Of a stretch of 64,000 nt of DNA, positions 52,765 through 61,698 are shown piece by piece. Source of the stretch: Oceanobacillus limi (GTDB lineage Bacteria > Bacillota > Bacilli > Bacillales > Amphibacillaceae); contig NZ_FOHE01000008.1 of NCBI RefSeq assembly GCF_900111445.1, positions 1 to 64,000 on the forward strand, written 5' to 3'. Below the pieces are notes generated by a model that was given only the letters and a program-made list of their open reading frames with translations, was not told the DNA's origin and searched no databases. The first letter of the stretch is position 1, and each line of letters begins with the position of its first letter. The translations under genes and the position numbers were made by a program.

Positions 52765-53232
52765 TTATGTTTGTTCTTTAGATAACTTAATAATGTCTTC
52801 AACTTGTTTCTCAAGATCTTTCTTTTTTATGGAGCCTTTCTGTAACTTTTCTTCGAGTTTTTCTAATTCTAAAATAATCTTTTGGTCAGTAGATAACTCA
52901 ACATCTACTTGTGAGAACTTCTTTTTCATCTCTTTACGAAGCTTTTTTCTAGTTTCAGCCATTTTGAACCGTTCATGTTGGGGAACATCCACTGCAATAA
53001 CCAGTTTTTTTGATGTGTTTACGGCGTTAACACCGCTGACACTTTCTTTCTTCTTTAATATGTCTTTTGCTTTATTTGCTAACTGTTGATCCGTATCTTT
53101 CCTTTGCGTTGAAATTTTTGTTAATTCAACGTTGTTCGGATTATCGGATGTGCCTTGTCCGGTATCTGTTCCACACCCAATTAGCAAACATAGAAGTATT
53201 CCTGTAAGAATTGTTTTTTTTAGTTTGCTCAT
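52765..53232 (-). CDS. YhcN/YlaJ-family spore lipoprotein
   Basis: 155 residues. The lipobox (LLIGC) at about 16-20 is followed by a Thr/Asn linker and the YhcN/YlaJ fold: NKAKDILKKKESVSGVNAVNTSKKLVIAVDVPQHERF in parts, then helical Lys/Glu-rich sequence. It is the second gene of SpoVA2-type clusters and is probably anchored at the inner spore membrane. The frame opens further upstream (53286), but GGGTGAAATC before ATG 53232 and the signal peptide decide the start. Confidence 0.85.
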   Translation of the reverse strand: MSKLKKTILTGILLCLLIGCGTDTGQGTSDNPNNVELTKISTQRKDTDQQLANKAKDILKKKESVSGVNAVNTSKKLVIAVDVPQHERFKMAETRKKLRKEMKKKFSQVDVELSTDQKIILELEKLEEKLQKGSIKKKDLEKQVEDIIKLSKEQT

Positions 53233-53296
53233 GATTTCACCCAATTCTATCGCATGTATGAAGTAGGGGAGGGGGAGTCCCGCCACCCCTTAAATA

Positions 53297-53503
53297 TTAA
53301 AAACCTTTATACTGTGGTTCCTCTTGTTCAATTTGTTGTACCCTAGGTTCAACACTTTGTAAAATACTTTGTGTTTGTTGTGCTGCATTTTCATACAGCT
53401 TTTTTGCTTGTTTATTTTGTGTTTGTAAGGCAAACTGTTCAAAACTAGCTTGTGCACTTTTCAGCCCTGCAATTGTTTGTTTTACCTGAGTTGATACAGT
53501 CAT
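53297..53503 (-). CDS. DUF1657 protein (first copy), first gene of SpoVA2-type operon
   Basis: 68 residues, two amphipathic helices, beginning TVSTQVKQTIAGLKSAQAS and ending EEPQYKGF. It is a clear paralogue of the copy at 50838. AAAAGGAGGGG stands eight bases before ATG 53503. It is the promoter-proximal gene of the seven-gene cluster. No forespore promoter is recognised with confidence in the 160 bases upstream. Confidence 0.88.
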   Translation of the reverse strand: MTVSTQVKQTIAGLKSAQASFEQFALQTQNKQAKKLYENAAQQTQSILQSVEPRVQQIEQEEPQYKGF

Positions 53504-53632
53504 CAATTGCCCCTCCTTTTAATTACCCTCATTCATTATCATCTTTTCTTGTCGATTGATTTATACCTACTACATTTTTCCTACGTGAACTTAGCCAACG
53601 ATTGATACTTTCAAATTTTAAACTTAAATAAA

Positions 53633-53662
53633 AAAAGGTACCCTAATCATGGGCACCTTTAT
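53633..53662 (-). terminator. Terminator of the NfrA-like gene
   Basis: GGTGCCC pairs with GGGTACC (one G-U) on the minus strand, then TTTTTTT. It lies between the reductase and the SpoVA cluster. Confidence 0.8.
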
Positions 53663-53664
53663 TG

Positions 53665-54405
53665 TTATCTTTTGTTGAGTTTTTTATCCTTCACAAATGG
53701 TGAAACATCTAAACGTTCCTGTCTACTGTATTTTCGGATCATTTGCTCTGTCCATGTATCAGCCCTTGTATTATCGGAACGATTTTGGTAATAATGATCT
53801 AATGTTTCATCAAATTCTTTAAATTGTTTCTTATTTACTGGTTGATATTTATTTTTGTGATACACCATATTAAATGGGAGACGTGGTTTTCTCTCGGGAT
53901 GCTCAGCTGGATAGCCAATAGCTAAACCAAATAATGGAATGACATGATTTGGAAGTTCTAATAAATCATTCACTCGTTTTATATTATTTCGCAAGCTCCC
54001 AATATAACAAATTCCTAATCCCATTGACTCGGCAACTATACTTGCATTTTGTGCAGCGAGTGCACTATCAATGATGGATACCATGAACTGTTCAGTTGTT
54101 TCAACACTTTCTGTAATTTTTTCTTTCACTTCGATCGTCGCCAACTGTGACACTCGATGTAAGTCCGCGCAGAAAACCATAAGGTGGCCATTATCCTTGA
54201 CATATGGCTGCCCAGAGATGTTAGCCAGGTGCCCCTTTAATGATTCATCCGTGATTCCTATGATGGAATATGCCATTACATAACTAGAAGTAGAAGCCTG
54301 TTGAGCAGCGGAAACGATCGTTTTTATTTGTTCTTGTGTTAACTTCTGTTCGGTAAACTTTCGGATTGAACGATGATTAAAGATGGTTTCAATGATTTGA
54401 TTCAT
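53665..54405 (-). CDS. NfrA/NfsA-type NADPH-dependent nitro/flavin reductase
   Basis: 246 residues of the FRP/NfsA nitroreductase group: IETIFNHRSIRKFTEQKLT at the FMN phosphate site, AAQQASTSSYVMAYSIIGI, and ESMGLGICYIGSLRNN. The C-terminal extension (RLPFNMVYHKNKYQP to the end) is typical of B. subtilis NfrA1 and similar length. It reduces FMN, nitro compounds or disulfides. It starts at ATG 54405. A lipoprotein gene precedes it by 12 bases in the same direction, so they may be co-transcribed. Confidence 0.9.
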   Translation of the reverse strand: MNQIIETIFNHRSIRKFTEQKLTQEQIKTIVSAAQQASTSSYVMAYSIIGITDESLKGHLANISGQPYVKDNGHLMVFCADLHRVSQLATIEVKEKITESVETTEQFMVSIIDSALAAQNASIVAESMGLGICYIGSLRNNIKRVNDLLELPNHVIPLFGLAIGYPAEHPERKPRLPFNMVYHKNKYQPVNKKQFKEFDETLDHYYQNRSDNTRADTWTEQMIRKYSRQERLDVSPFVKDKKLNKR

Positions 54406-54417
54406 ATAAATACTCCC

Positions 54418-55155
54418 TTACTCAAGCTGTGTTTTAAGTAAAATTGTAGTAGTAATTTCAAGCTCATTTTGCCAATTATTGATCATTTCAGGTGTAGGTT
54501 CAATAATATCCGGTATTACTACTGAAATTGTTTCATTATTCACCCAATCCAGCCCCAAAATTGGCCATTTGTAATGTAAAAGTTGTGTATCAGTATGTTC
54601 GTTTTCGAGTTTGACTGGTTGCCATTCTTCAAGGTTCAAAACAACGAGATGGGTAACTGGTAGTGGTAAATTGGACTCTCGATTAAATTGTAACAGAAGT
54701 TTGGAATGGTCAGGAGATAATTTAGCATGGATTAAATTAGCAAGATCTGCAACGAGATGTCCTGTGTTGTCTTTATTTTGGTCAAATAATAAATAAGAAC
54801 ATAAACTATTATGGCATGAAAATTCTAATAAATAAATGCTATTCGTAACTTTCTGATGAATGCGTTGGATATTCATTTCTTCAATTTTTTTATTTCGATC
54901 AGATACAGCATGTAAGTATTGATTTAATATCGGAACTAAATTTAAATTTAACATAACAACTTCATCATCTAAAGTAAACTCAATGAATTCGTTAACTTCT
55001 TCATCTTCGTTTTTTTGTTCAATAAGCTCAGGGTTTTCTTGCGAATGAGGTAGTGTTGTCTTCTTTTTTACTAATACAGGCTCATCGGAAGAACAAGAAG
55101 AAAGTAAAACGAAAGTAAATAAGGAAATTATCATTAAACTTCGAATTGGATACAC
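54418..55155 (-). CDS. Lipoprotein of unknown function
   Basis: 245 residues. Lipobox LLSSC at about 17-21. The mature part is acidic, with blocks reminiscent of beta-propeller repeats (SPDHSKLLLQFNRE, LDWVNNETISVVIPD). Family not recognised. It may share a transcript with the NfrA-type reductase 12 bases downstream. Start ATG 55155. Confidence 0.7.
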   Translation of the reverse strand: MYPIRSLMIISLFTFVLLSSCSSDEPVLVKKKTTLPHSQENPELIEQKNEDEEVNEFIEFTLDDEVVMLNLNLVPILNQYLHAVSDRNKKIEEMNIQRIHQKVTNSIYLLEFSCHNSLCSYLLFDQNKDNTGHLVADLANLIHAKLSPDHSKLLLQFNRESNLPLPVTHLVVLNLEEWQPVKLENEHTDTQLLHYKWPILGLDWVNNETISVVIPDIIEPTPEMINNWQNELEITTTILLKTQLE

Positions 55156-55247
55156 CCCATTCCGTTTTTAATAATATTATACAATATTCCAAAAGAGGGA
55201 AAGGGGGAGAGTTGCAAAAACATCACTCTCAAACGATGTATTCACTA

Positions 55248-55412
55248 TTATAGTTTTTTAGGATCCTCTATATTTTTTCTAGTACCTTGTGTTATATATT
55301 CTTCGTTTTCATTCAGGGAATTCGTTCTTTTATCTTCTTTTCCCTTCGTGTTTATTATTAAACCAATTATAAGTAAAACAATAACCGATACAAATATAAA
55401 TACCATTGTCAT
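55248..55412 (-). CDS. Small membrane-anchored protein
   Basis: 54 residues: one helix (VFIFVSVIVLLIIGLIINT) followed by a charged tail (KGKEDKRTNSLNENEE). ATG 55412 is chosen for AAAGGAG about 11 bases upstream; the frame extends to 55454 without a better site. Not recognised. Isolated gene. Confidence 0.5.
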   Translation of the reverse strand: MTMVFIFVSVIVLLIIGLIINTKGKEDKRTNSLNENEEYITQGTRKNIEDPKKL

Positions 55413-55685
55413 AATATCTATTACTCCTTTTAAAGTATATTTATTACAGGACAACCACGTCTATTTCTAGCGAAAGGGAAAAGGGACAATTCTATCGCAA
55501 ATTCTCTTAAATATGTACGCTAGGATAGAGACGACTCCATTTGATTGTTGTTATCTTGGGTTAGTCCAGTTCGTAACATGCATTTTGTTCATATTTTGTC
55601 CAGTATAGGTGAAAATCATTATAGAATTAGGAAGAAGTTTGTTAAAATAAACATAATAGGAAATCGATAAAAAGGGAGGGAGAAT

Positions 55686-56096
55686 ATGAAGACATTTAAA
55701 CTACATGCCATGAAGATTTTTGAGAATGAACAAGAAGAACTTGTCAAACATAAAATCCAATTACTTGATGGGTTGATAATAAATCGAGAAGACGAAAAAA
55801 ATCGCTGGGTAATAGAGGCTTATTTAGAATCGGATTGCAAGGAATATTTTATGAATTTACGAGATAATTATGAAGAAATAATGGTAGAAGTTATTATTAC
55901 AAAAGAAAGTAATGACCCTGCAACCTTTATTACTTCTATTATCGGAATAAATGATATAGGCGACCATATAAATGTGCTGTTTATGGGTACCATTGTTGAC
56001 CAACGAAAAAATAAAATTGAAGAAATGCTAGGTGCCTTAATCAACAAGGGCTATCAAGGGGAAGAATTATTAGACAGATTTAAGGAACTAATTTAG
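55686..56096 (+). CDS. YwpF-like protein
   Basis: 136 residues, soluble, acidic. Start MKTFKLHAMKIFENEQEEL, then LLDGLIINREDEKNRWVIEAYL, VEVIITKESNDPATF and the C-terminal GYQGEELLDRFKELI. Length and these phrases agree with what I remember of B. subtilis YwpF (function unknown). ATG 55686 follows AGGGAGGGAG. Monocistronic. The 230 bases upstream contain no feature I can name. Confidence 0.6.
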   Translation: MKTFKLHAMKIFENEQEELVKHKIQLLDGLIINREDEKNRWVIEAYLESDCKEYFMNLRDNYEEIMVEVIITKESNDPATFITSIIGINDIGDHINVLFMGTIVDQRKNKIEEMLGALINKGYQGEELLDRFKELI

Positions 56097-56130
56097 GATA
56101 ATGCATCGCCTAATCAGGATGCATTATCCA
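56096..56130. terminator. Bidirectional hairpin between ywpF-like gene and glcF
   Basis: GGATAATGCATC and GATGCATTATCC form a perfect 12-bp stem with a ten-base loop. The T-tract is weak in both directions. Confidence 0.65.
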
Positions 56131-56138
56131 ATTATTAT

Positions 56139-57485
56139 TTAGTTGGATGTAGTCAATCGATTGCAGTTTTCATATGCTTTTAATAAAATGTCTACAATGT
56201 GAACGGCTTCCATTTCTTCTGATAACCCTTCTTTTTCGATTCCAAGCTTCATTTGTAATAAGCAACCTGGGTTTGCAGTAACAATTGTTTTAGCATTGGT
56301 CTTTTTCGTTTGTTCCATCTTGTATTCAAGTATTTGCATCGACATCTCAGATTCCACAATATTATAAATTCCAGCAGAACCACAACATCTACTGGCATCT
56401 TTCATTTCAACGTACTCAACACCTTTAATTGATTGCAGTAATTGACGTGGTTCCATAAACGTTTTTTGTCCATTTTTTAAATGGCATGAATCTTGGTAAG
56501 TAATAATTTGTTCATCCAATTGGAGATCTAATTGATGAAAATTAAGCTCGATAAGAATACTGGTAATATCCTTAATTTTTTTGGTGAAGGCAAGGGCACG
56601 TTCTGCCCAATTTGGCTCATCCTTCAATAAATGATCATAATCTACAAGAAATGCACCGCAACCACCTGCATTGGTAATGATATAATCTACCTGTTCATCT
56701 TCAAATGCTTTAATATTTTTCTTTGCCATTTCTTTTGCTCTTTCCCGTTCACCACTATGTCCGTGTAATGCGCCACAGCAACCTTGAGTTTCTGGAACGA
56801 TGATTTCACAACCAGCATATTGAAGAAGTTTGGTAGTCGCATCGTTCGTAGCCATAAATACGGTATCCATTAAACAACCAGAGAAAAAAGCGACCTTCTT
56901 TTTTTCTTCGGTTAGGGAAGGGAGGTATCTCGGACGATTTTGCATTTCGCTTTTTTTTGGTATAGCAGGTAATACTTTTTCCATCGTACGTAACGTTTCT
57001 GGAAATAGATTTAGTAAACCTGTTTTTCTCGTCACGTTTTGCAGTCCAGATCGTTGATAGAATCCTACTAAACTTGTAAACCCAATCATTCGCTTTTGAT
57101 TTGGAAAGAGATGTTCAAAGGCCATATTACGTGCAGCTTTTATAGGGAGTGACTGATTACTATTTTGATAGATTATATCCCTAGCTTGTTCTAGCAAATG
57201 ACCATAGTTAACACCGGAAGGACAGACAGGCTCACAAGCGCGGCAACCTAGACATAAATCTAGTGACCTTTTTACATCCTCGTCAGGTTCGATATCGCCA
57301 TCAACAACAGCTTTCATCATCGCTATTCTTCCACGAGGCGAGTGGGCCTCATCTTTTCCTGATTCGATATATGTTGGACAACTCGGAAGGCAAAAGCCAC
57401 AACGCATGCAATTTAACAATTCATCATAATCCATTTTTTCTTTAAATTCAGTTTGGATTTTTTGTTTTTCTTTTGTATTCATCAT
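56139..57485 (-). CDS. glcF: Glycolate oxidase iron-sulfur subunit
   Basis: 448 residues. Two 4Fe-4S motifs at the N-terminus (CMRCGFCLPSCPTY near 26-37 and CLGCRACEPVCPSG near 79-90), then two CCG domains with CxxC-type signature (QGCCGALHGHSGE and SRCCGSAGIYN). This is GlcF, which carries electrons from the FAD subunit. LutA-type lactate proteins lack the N-terminal ferredoxin pair. B. subtilis counterpart YsfD. It overlaps the glcD stop by four bases. Confidence 0.93.
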   Translation of the reverse strand: MMNTKEKQKIQTEFKEKMDYDELLNCMRCGFCLPSCPTYIESGKDEAHSPRGRIAMMKAVVDGDIEPDEDVKRSLDLCLGCRACEPVCPSGVNYGHLLEQARDIIYQNSNQSLPIKAARNMAFEHLFPNQKRMIGFTSLVGFYQRSGLQNVTRKTGLLNLFPETLRTMEKVLPAIPKKSEMQNRPRYLPSLTEEKKKVAFFSGCLMDTVFMATNDATTKLLQYAGCEIIVPETQGCCGALHGHSGERERAKEMAKKNIKAFEDEQVDYIITNAGGCGAFLVDYDHLLKDEPNWAERALAFTKKIKDITSILIELNFHQLDLQLDEQIITYQDSCHLKNGQKTFMEPRQLLQSIKGVEYVEMKDASRCCGSAGIYNIVESEMSMQILEYKMEQTKKTNAKTIVTANPGCLLQMKLGIEKEGLSEEMEAVHIVDILLKAYENCNRLTTSN

Positions 57486-58894
57486 GATGAAACTACCACC
57501 CTTTTTCGTTCCGACTTAGCAAATATTTTCCCAGGGTTCATGATATTATTGGGATCAAATGCATTTTTAATCTGTTGCATAGCCTCTACGCCAGCTTCAC
57601 CAACTTTTAAATGTAAGTATGCAGATTTCATTGCACCTACACCATGCTCTCCTGTAATGGTTCCACCTAAACCAATCGCTTTGTGAAAAATATCTTCAAA
57701 AGCTAGCTCTACCCGTTCAATTTCTTCTGTATTCCGTACATCGGTCAAACATGTAGGATGTAAATTCCCATCTCCTGCATGGCCAAATGTACAGATCGTA
57801 ACATCATACTTCTTCGCAATATTCTCGATTGCTTTTACCATATTTGCAATTTCAGATCTCGGTACAGTCGCATCCTCTAAAATTGTTGTCGGTTTTAGAC
57901 GTGCTAAAGCGGATAATGCCGATCTTCTAGCAGTTGTTAACCCTTCAGCTTCCTCAGCTGTTTTCGCTAGAGAAACTTCGACGGCATGATTTTCCTCGCA
58001 AATTTGGGCTATTTGTTGCATATCTTGTTGCACAACGACTTCGGGACCATCTTGTTCAATTAATAACACGGCTTTAACTTCGGTAGGTAATCCAATCTGG
58101 GCAAAGTCTTCTACAACTTGTAATGTTGGTTGATCTAAAAATTCTAATGTAGCAGGGACAATACGGTTGGAGATGATTGCAGATACTGATCTCGCAGCTG
58201 CATCAATGTTCTGATATAGCGCTAACATCGTTTTCTTTGTTTCAGGTTTTGGTATCAACTTTAAGGTTGCTTCTGTAATAATACCAAGTGTACCTTCTGA
58301 CCCTACAAACAGCCGTGTTAAATCATAACCAGCCACATCTTTTGCTAGCTTTCCTCCGGTCCGAATTATTTCTCCATTGGGTAATACAATTTCTAACCCT
58401 AATACATAGTCTCTTGTTACACCATATTTTAACCCCCTTAGTCCACCAGAGTTTTCATTAATATTGCCGCCGATTTGCGATATTTTCATGGAACTTGGAT
58501 CGGGAGGGTAAAATAGACCTCTAGCTTCTACTTCATGAATTAAATCTTGCGTAATAATGCCTGGTTGTGTAGTAATTGTTAAATTTTCCTCATCAATATC
58601 TAAAATTTGATCCATATGTTTAAATAATAGAACGATTCCACCTTCTAGGGGTGTTGTTCCCGCACTTAAATTTGTACCTGATCCGCGTGGGACGATTGGA
58701 ATTCGATTGTCATTACAAAGCTTCACGACCTGAGAAACCTCATTCGTGTTTCGGGGGGATACGATTGCATCTGGGAGAGATTGGAATTGTGGTGTCGCAT
58801 CATAGGAATATACTAGTAAACTACTTTTCTTAAAATCAACATTTTTCGAGCCAACAATTTGTTTTAGGTTCTCCTTTATTTTTTCTGTAAACAT
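57482..58894 (-). CDS. glcD: Glycolate oxidase FAD subunit
   Basis: 470 residues with a PCMH-type FAD-binding domain (IPIVPRGSGTNLSAGTTPLEGGIVL; RDYVLGLEIVLPNGEIIRTGGK) and the FAD-oxidase C domain ending GGTITGEHGVGAMKS. It oxidises glycolate (or a related 2-hydroxy acid) to glyoxylate. It pairs with GlcF. Length and sequence fit GlcD/YsfC. Start ATG 58894. The regulator gene 95 bases upstream has the same direction, with a hairpin between. Confidence 0.93.
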   Translation of the reverse strand: MFTEKIKENLKQIVGSKNVDFKKSSLLVYSYDATPQFQSLPDAIVSPRNTNEVSQVVKLCNDNRIPIVPRGSGTNLSAGTTPLEGGIVLLFKHMDQILDIDEENLTITTQPGIITQDLIHEVEARGLFYPPDPSSMKISQIGGNINENSGGLRGLKYGVTRDYVLGLEIVLPNGEIIRTGGKLAKDVAGYDLTRLFVGSEGTLGIITEATLKLIPKPETKKTMLALYQNIDAAARSVSAIISNRIVPATLEFLDQPTLQVVEDFAQIGLPTEVKAVLLIEQDGPEVVVQQDMQQIAQICEENHAVEVSLAKTAEEAEGLTTARRSALSALARLKPTTILEDATVPRSEIANMVKAIENIAKKYDVTICTFGHAGDGNLHPTCLTDVRNTEEIERVELAFEDIFHKAIGLGGTITGEHGVGAMKSAYLHLKVGEAGVEAMQQIKNAFDPNNIMNPGKIFAKSERKRVVVSS

Positions 58895-58975
58895 TTTTCC
58901 AACTCCTATTTTCCTTTTCTTATCATTTTATAGTAGACCTAAAGGAATTTATATGTATCAAGGAACAAAAAAAGA

Positions 58976-59003
58976 TAAAAAAAACAATGTCAAATTGTTT
59001 TTT
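58976..59003 (-). terminator. Weak terminator between cdaR-like regulator and glcD
   Basis: AAACAAT and ATTGTTT with A-rich and T-rich ends, across the regulator's stop. The short stem makes read-through likely. Confidence 0.5.
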
Positions 59004-60096
59004 TATCCAAAAAATAAAGAGCGGTATAGAAAGTGGTGATGGAATATGTTTCTTTTGGATTCAAATTTGTTAATTGTTCAATTCTTTTTAATCGATAATG
59101 CAGTGTATTAATGTGTATGTGTAAATTAGCAGCAGTTTTTTTGATATGTAAATCATGATGTAAATAAGAAATTAATGTCTGTAATAAATCGGCCTCAGGC
59201 TGTAACGGTTTTAGTATCTGTTGTATTAAGGATTGTTTTAATTCGGCATCTATATCATCTAGGCAGATTTCAAGTAAGAGATCTTCAAAGAAATTTATGT
59301 CATCTGCATTTCTTGCGACTCGAATTGCTTTTTCAGCCTTTTGGTAAGACGGTTTGATCACCTTATCCTTGACTACAGGTCCAATCCCTATGGCAATTGT
59401 AAGGCTTAGTTGGGAATTAGCATATGTTTGAAACTTTTCTAGTTTAGTTTTTAAATATTGTTTGGAATTCCTTGCGACTTCCTTTGTTATCATTAGCAAA
59501 CGGTTATTTCCCCAACGAACGATTGTACTGGTTAAATGTAATTCCAACCAGTTTATTAGTTCTTGAAGTTGGTAATTTTTCACTTTTGGCTTGATATCGA
59601 TTAATGTGCAACGTAATGGTGCGGTATGGGTAATACCGAAAACCTCTGCTCGTTGAATAAATTCTGATGAAACAGATTCCAATTGTATCCATTCAAGAAA
59701 GAAATTTTCTAATGACCTGGATTTCCACTCAGCTTCTCTAACATAAATACTTTCCTGAATTAGTAACTCGGTCATTTTCTGCATTAAGGAGGCAAAAGGT
59801 GTTATTTCAGATGGATCACCTGTGATACCTATGACACCTATTACGTTTTGATCAATTGAAATGGGTAAATTTACACCTGGTCGAATACCAGCTAACTTTT
59901 TTTGGTGTTCTTTCGTAAGGATCGTAATAGAATTGTTTTCTATAGTTATTTTAGCACCCTCATGAAAGTCTCCAATCCGAGATGGATCTGTACTAGCAAT
60001 TATAATAGCATCTGTATTTGTTATAATTATATTTTCATTGATAAGTTTTTTTGCTTCTCCAATAATTTTAGTCCCCAACTGAGCAGTTAACTCCAT
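58990..60096 (-). CDS. CdaR/SdaR-family transcriptional regulator
   Basis: 368 residues. N-terminal sugar-diacid-recognition domain (about 1-135: TAQLGTKIIGEAKKLINENI; DQNVIGVIGITGDPSE), a central GGDEF-like fold (about 150-280) and a C-terminal PucR-type HTH (HDLHIKKTAANLHIHINTLHYRLKRIEQLT, at about 315-345). CdaR controls use of diacids; here the place directly before glcDF suggests an activator for glycolate oxidation, as for B. subtilis YsfB. Start ATG 60096. Expression of glcDF may combine read-through and its own promoter. Confidence 0.88.
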   Translation of the reverse strand: MELTAQLGTKIIGEAKKLINENIIITNTDAIIIASTDPSRIGDFHEGAKITIENNSITILTKEHQKKLAGIRPGVNLPISIDQNVIGVIGITGDPSEITPFASLMQKMTELLIQESIYVREAEWKSRSLENFFLEWIQLESVSSEFIQRAEVFGITHTAPLRCTLIDIKPKVKNYQLQELINWLELHLTSTIVRWGNNRLLMITKEVARNSKQYLKTKLEKFQTYANSQLSLTIAIGIGPVVKDKVIKPSYQKAEKAIRVARNADDINFFEDLLLEICLDDIDAELKQSLIQQILKPLQPEADLLQTLISYLHHDLHIKKTAANLHIHINTLHYRLKRIEQLTNLNPKETYSITTFYTALYFLDKKTI

Positions 60097-60303
60097 AGTG
60101 CTCCACCCCTAAGTTTAATTGTTAATTTAACACGAATATTTTAATTTTTTACAAATTAATATATTTTCTGCTACACTAATTGTATATTTAATATATATTT
60201 TTGTCGAAAATGAGGAAAATAATGTCCGGAACTGCTATAATAATAAGCAATCTCATAGTATAAAATCACCGAAGAAAAGTGTTAGGTAAGAAGGAGAAGC
60301 TTT

Positions 60304-61668
60304 ATGTTATTATTTAGATCGTTATTACGCCGGATACATGACTTGTCGCCAGTTCGAATGATTTTTCTTTTTTATTTCCTGGCAGCAATTATTTCGACAA
60401 TTCTACTTGCGTTACCAATTGCTCATCAACAAGGGGTTCAATTGGCTTTTATTGATATTATTTTTACAGCAATAAGTGCATTAAGTGTTACTGGTCTGAG
60501 TACCATTACGGTAGCTGACACATTGAGTACACCAGGAATAATCATACTGGCTATTATTATGCAATTTGGTGCTGTTGGAGTTATGGCTATTGGGACTTTT
60601 ATTTGGATTATCTTAGGAAAAAAGATTGGTTTAAAAGAGCGTCGGTTAATCATGACTGATCAAAACCAAACAACGTTCGAAGGAATGGTTCGGTTAATAA
60701 AACAAATTTTTCTCGTGTTATTAACAATAGAATTATTAGGATTCCTTATATTAGGTACATATTATTTGCAGTATTTTCCTACTACAGCAGAAGCATATTT
60801 AAATGGTTTTTTTAGTACCATTAGTGCAATAACGAATGGTGGATTTGATATAACCGGAGAGTCTCTAATACCATTCCAACAAGACTATTTTGTTCAATTT
60901 ATACATATTTTACTTATTATTTTTGGTGCGATTGGATTTCCGGTATTAATAGAGGTAAAGGACTTTTTATTCTCTAAATACGACAAACGAAAATTTATGC
61001 GCTTCAGCTTGTTTACAAAGCTTACTACTGTTACATTTCTCTTTTTGGTTGTAATAGGATCTATTTCCATCTATTTATTTGATATGAAAGGATTTTTTGC
61101 AGATAAGTCTTGGCACGAAATTATTTTCTATTCATTATTCCAGTCTGTTACAACTCGGAGTGGTGGATTATCTACGATGGATGTTAGTCAGTTATCAGAG
61201 CAAAATAATTTATTTATGTCCTTTTTAATGTTTATCGGGGCATCACCAAGTAGTGCAGGTGGGGGAATTCGGACAACAACATTTGCATTGGTAGTTATAT
61301 TCATAATCACCTATGCTCGTGGTGGAAACAGTATACGTATTTTTAGAAGGGAAGTACACGAGCAAGACTTAATGAAGGCTGTAACAGTAACATTAATGGC
61401 AATAATGGTCGTATTTGGATCTTTATTACTTATATCCATTGTTGAGCCATTTACGATCACTGAAATATTATTTGAGGTAACCTCAGCGTTTGGAACCGTA
61501 GGATTATCAATGGGAATCACTTCAGAATTAACAACATTTAGTAAAATTTTCTTAATGGCCCTTATGTTTATTGGTAGGGTAGGGATTATTACTTTTCTAT
61601 TTATGTTTAAGAATAATAAACAAAACGGAAAATATCATTATCCAAAAGAAAGAATTATCATTGGGTAA
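60304..61668 (+). CDS. Ktr potassium uptake channel subunit (KtrB/KtrD)
   Basis: 454 residues with four M1-P-M2 repeats. Selectivity-filter segments: SALSVTGLSTI (first), SAITNGGFDITG (second), QSVTTRSGGLSTMD (third), SAFGTVGLSMG (fourth). Gly in each filter is intact. It forms the pore of a low-affinity or high-affinity K+ uptake system and needs a KtrA/KtrC RCK subunit, absent here, so the KtrCD-like arrangement (subunits encoded apart) is likely. Start ATG 60304 with AAGGAG upstream. The 200 bases upstream show no c-di-AMP riboswitch that I can see. Confidence 0.92.
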   Translation: MLLFRSLLRRIHDLSPVRMIFLFYFLAAIISTILLALPIAHQQGVQLAFIDIIFTAISALSVTGLSTITVADTLSTPGIIILAIIMQFGAVGVMAIGTFIWIILGKKIGLKERRLIMTDQNQTTFEGMVRLIKQIFLVLLTIELLGFLILGTYYLQYFPTTAEAYLNGFFSTISAITNGGFDITGESLIPFQQDYFVQFIHILLIIFGAIGFPVLIEVKDFLFSKYDKRKFMRFSLFTKLTTVTFLFLVVIGSISIYLFDMKGFFADKSWHEIIFYSLFQSVTTRSGGLSTMDVSQLSEQNNLFMSFLMFIGASPSSAGGGIRTTTFALVVIFIITYARGGNSIRIFRREVHEQDLMKAVTVTLMAIMVVFGSLLLISIVEPFTITEILFEVTSAFGTVGLSMGITSELTTFSKIFLMALMFIGRVGIITFLFMFKNNKQNGKYHYPKERIIIG

Positions 61669-61698
61669 CGGTGCATTAGACAGATAGGAGATAAATCT

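Noticed and set aside
53507-53664. Forespore (SigG-type) promoter before the SpoVA cluster
   Set aside because: I looked for TGAATA- and CATACTA-like boxes at the right spacing on the minus strand and found none convincing enough to report.
60117-60303. c-di-AMP (ydaO-type) riboswitch before the Ktr gene
   Set aside because: No recognisable ydaO core motifs were seen in the 187 bases upstream, and no terminator stem lies before the start.
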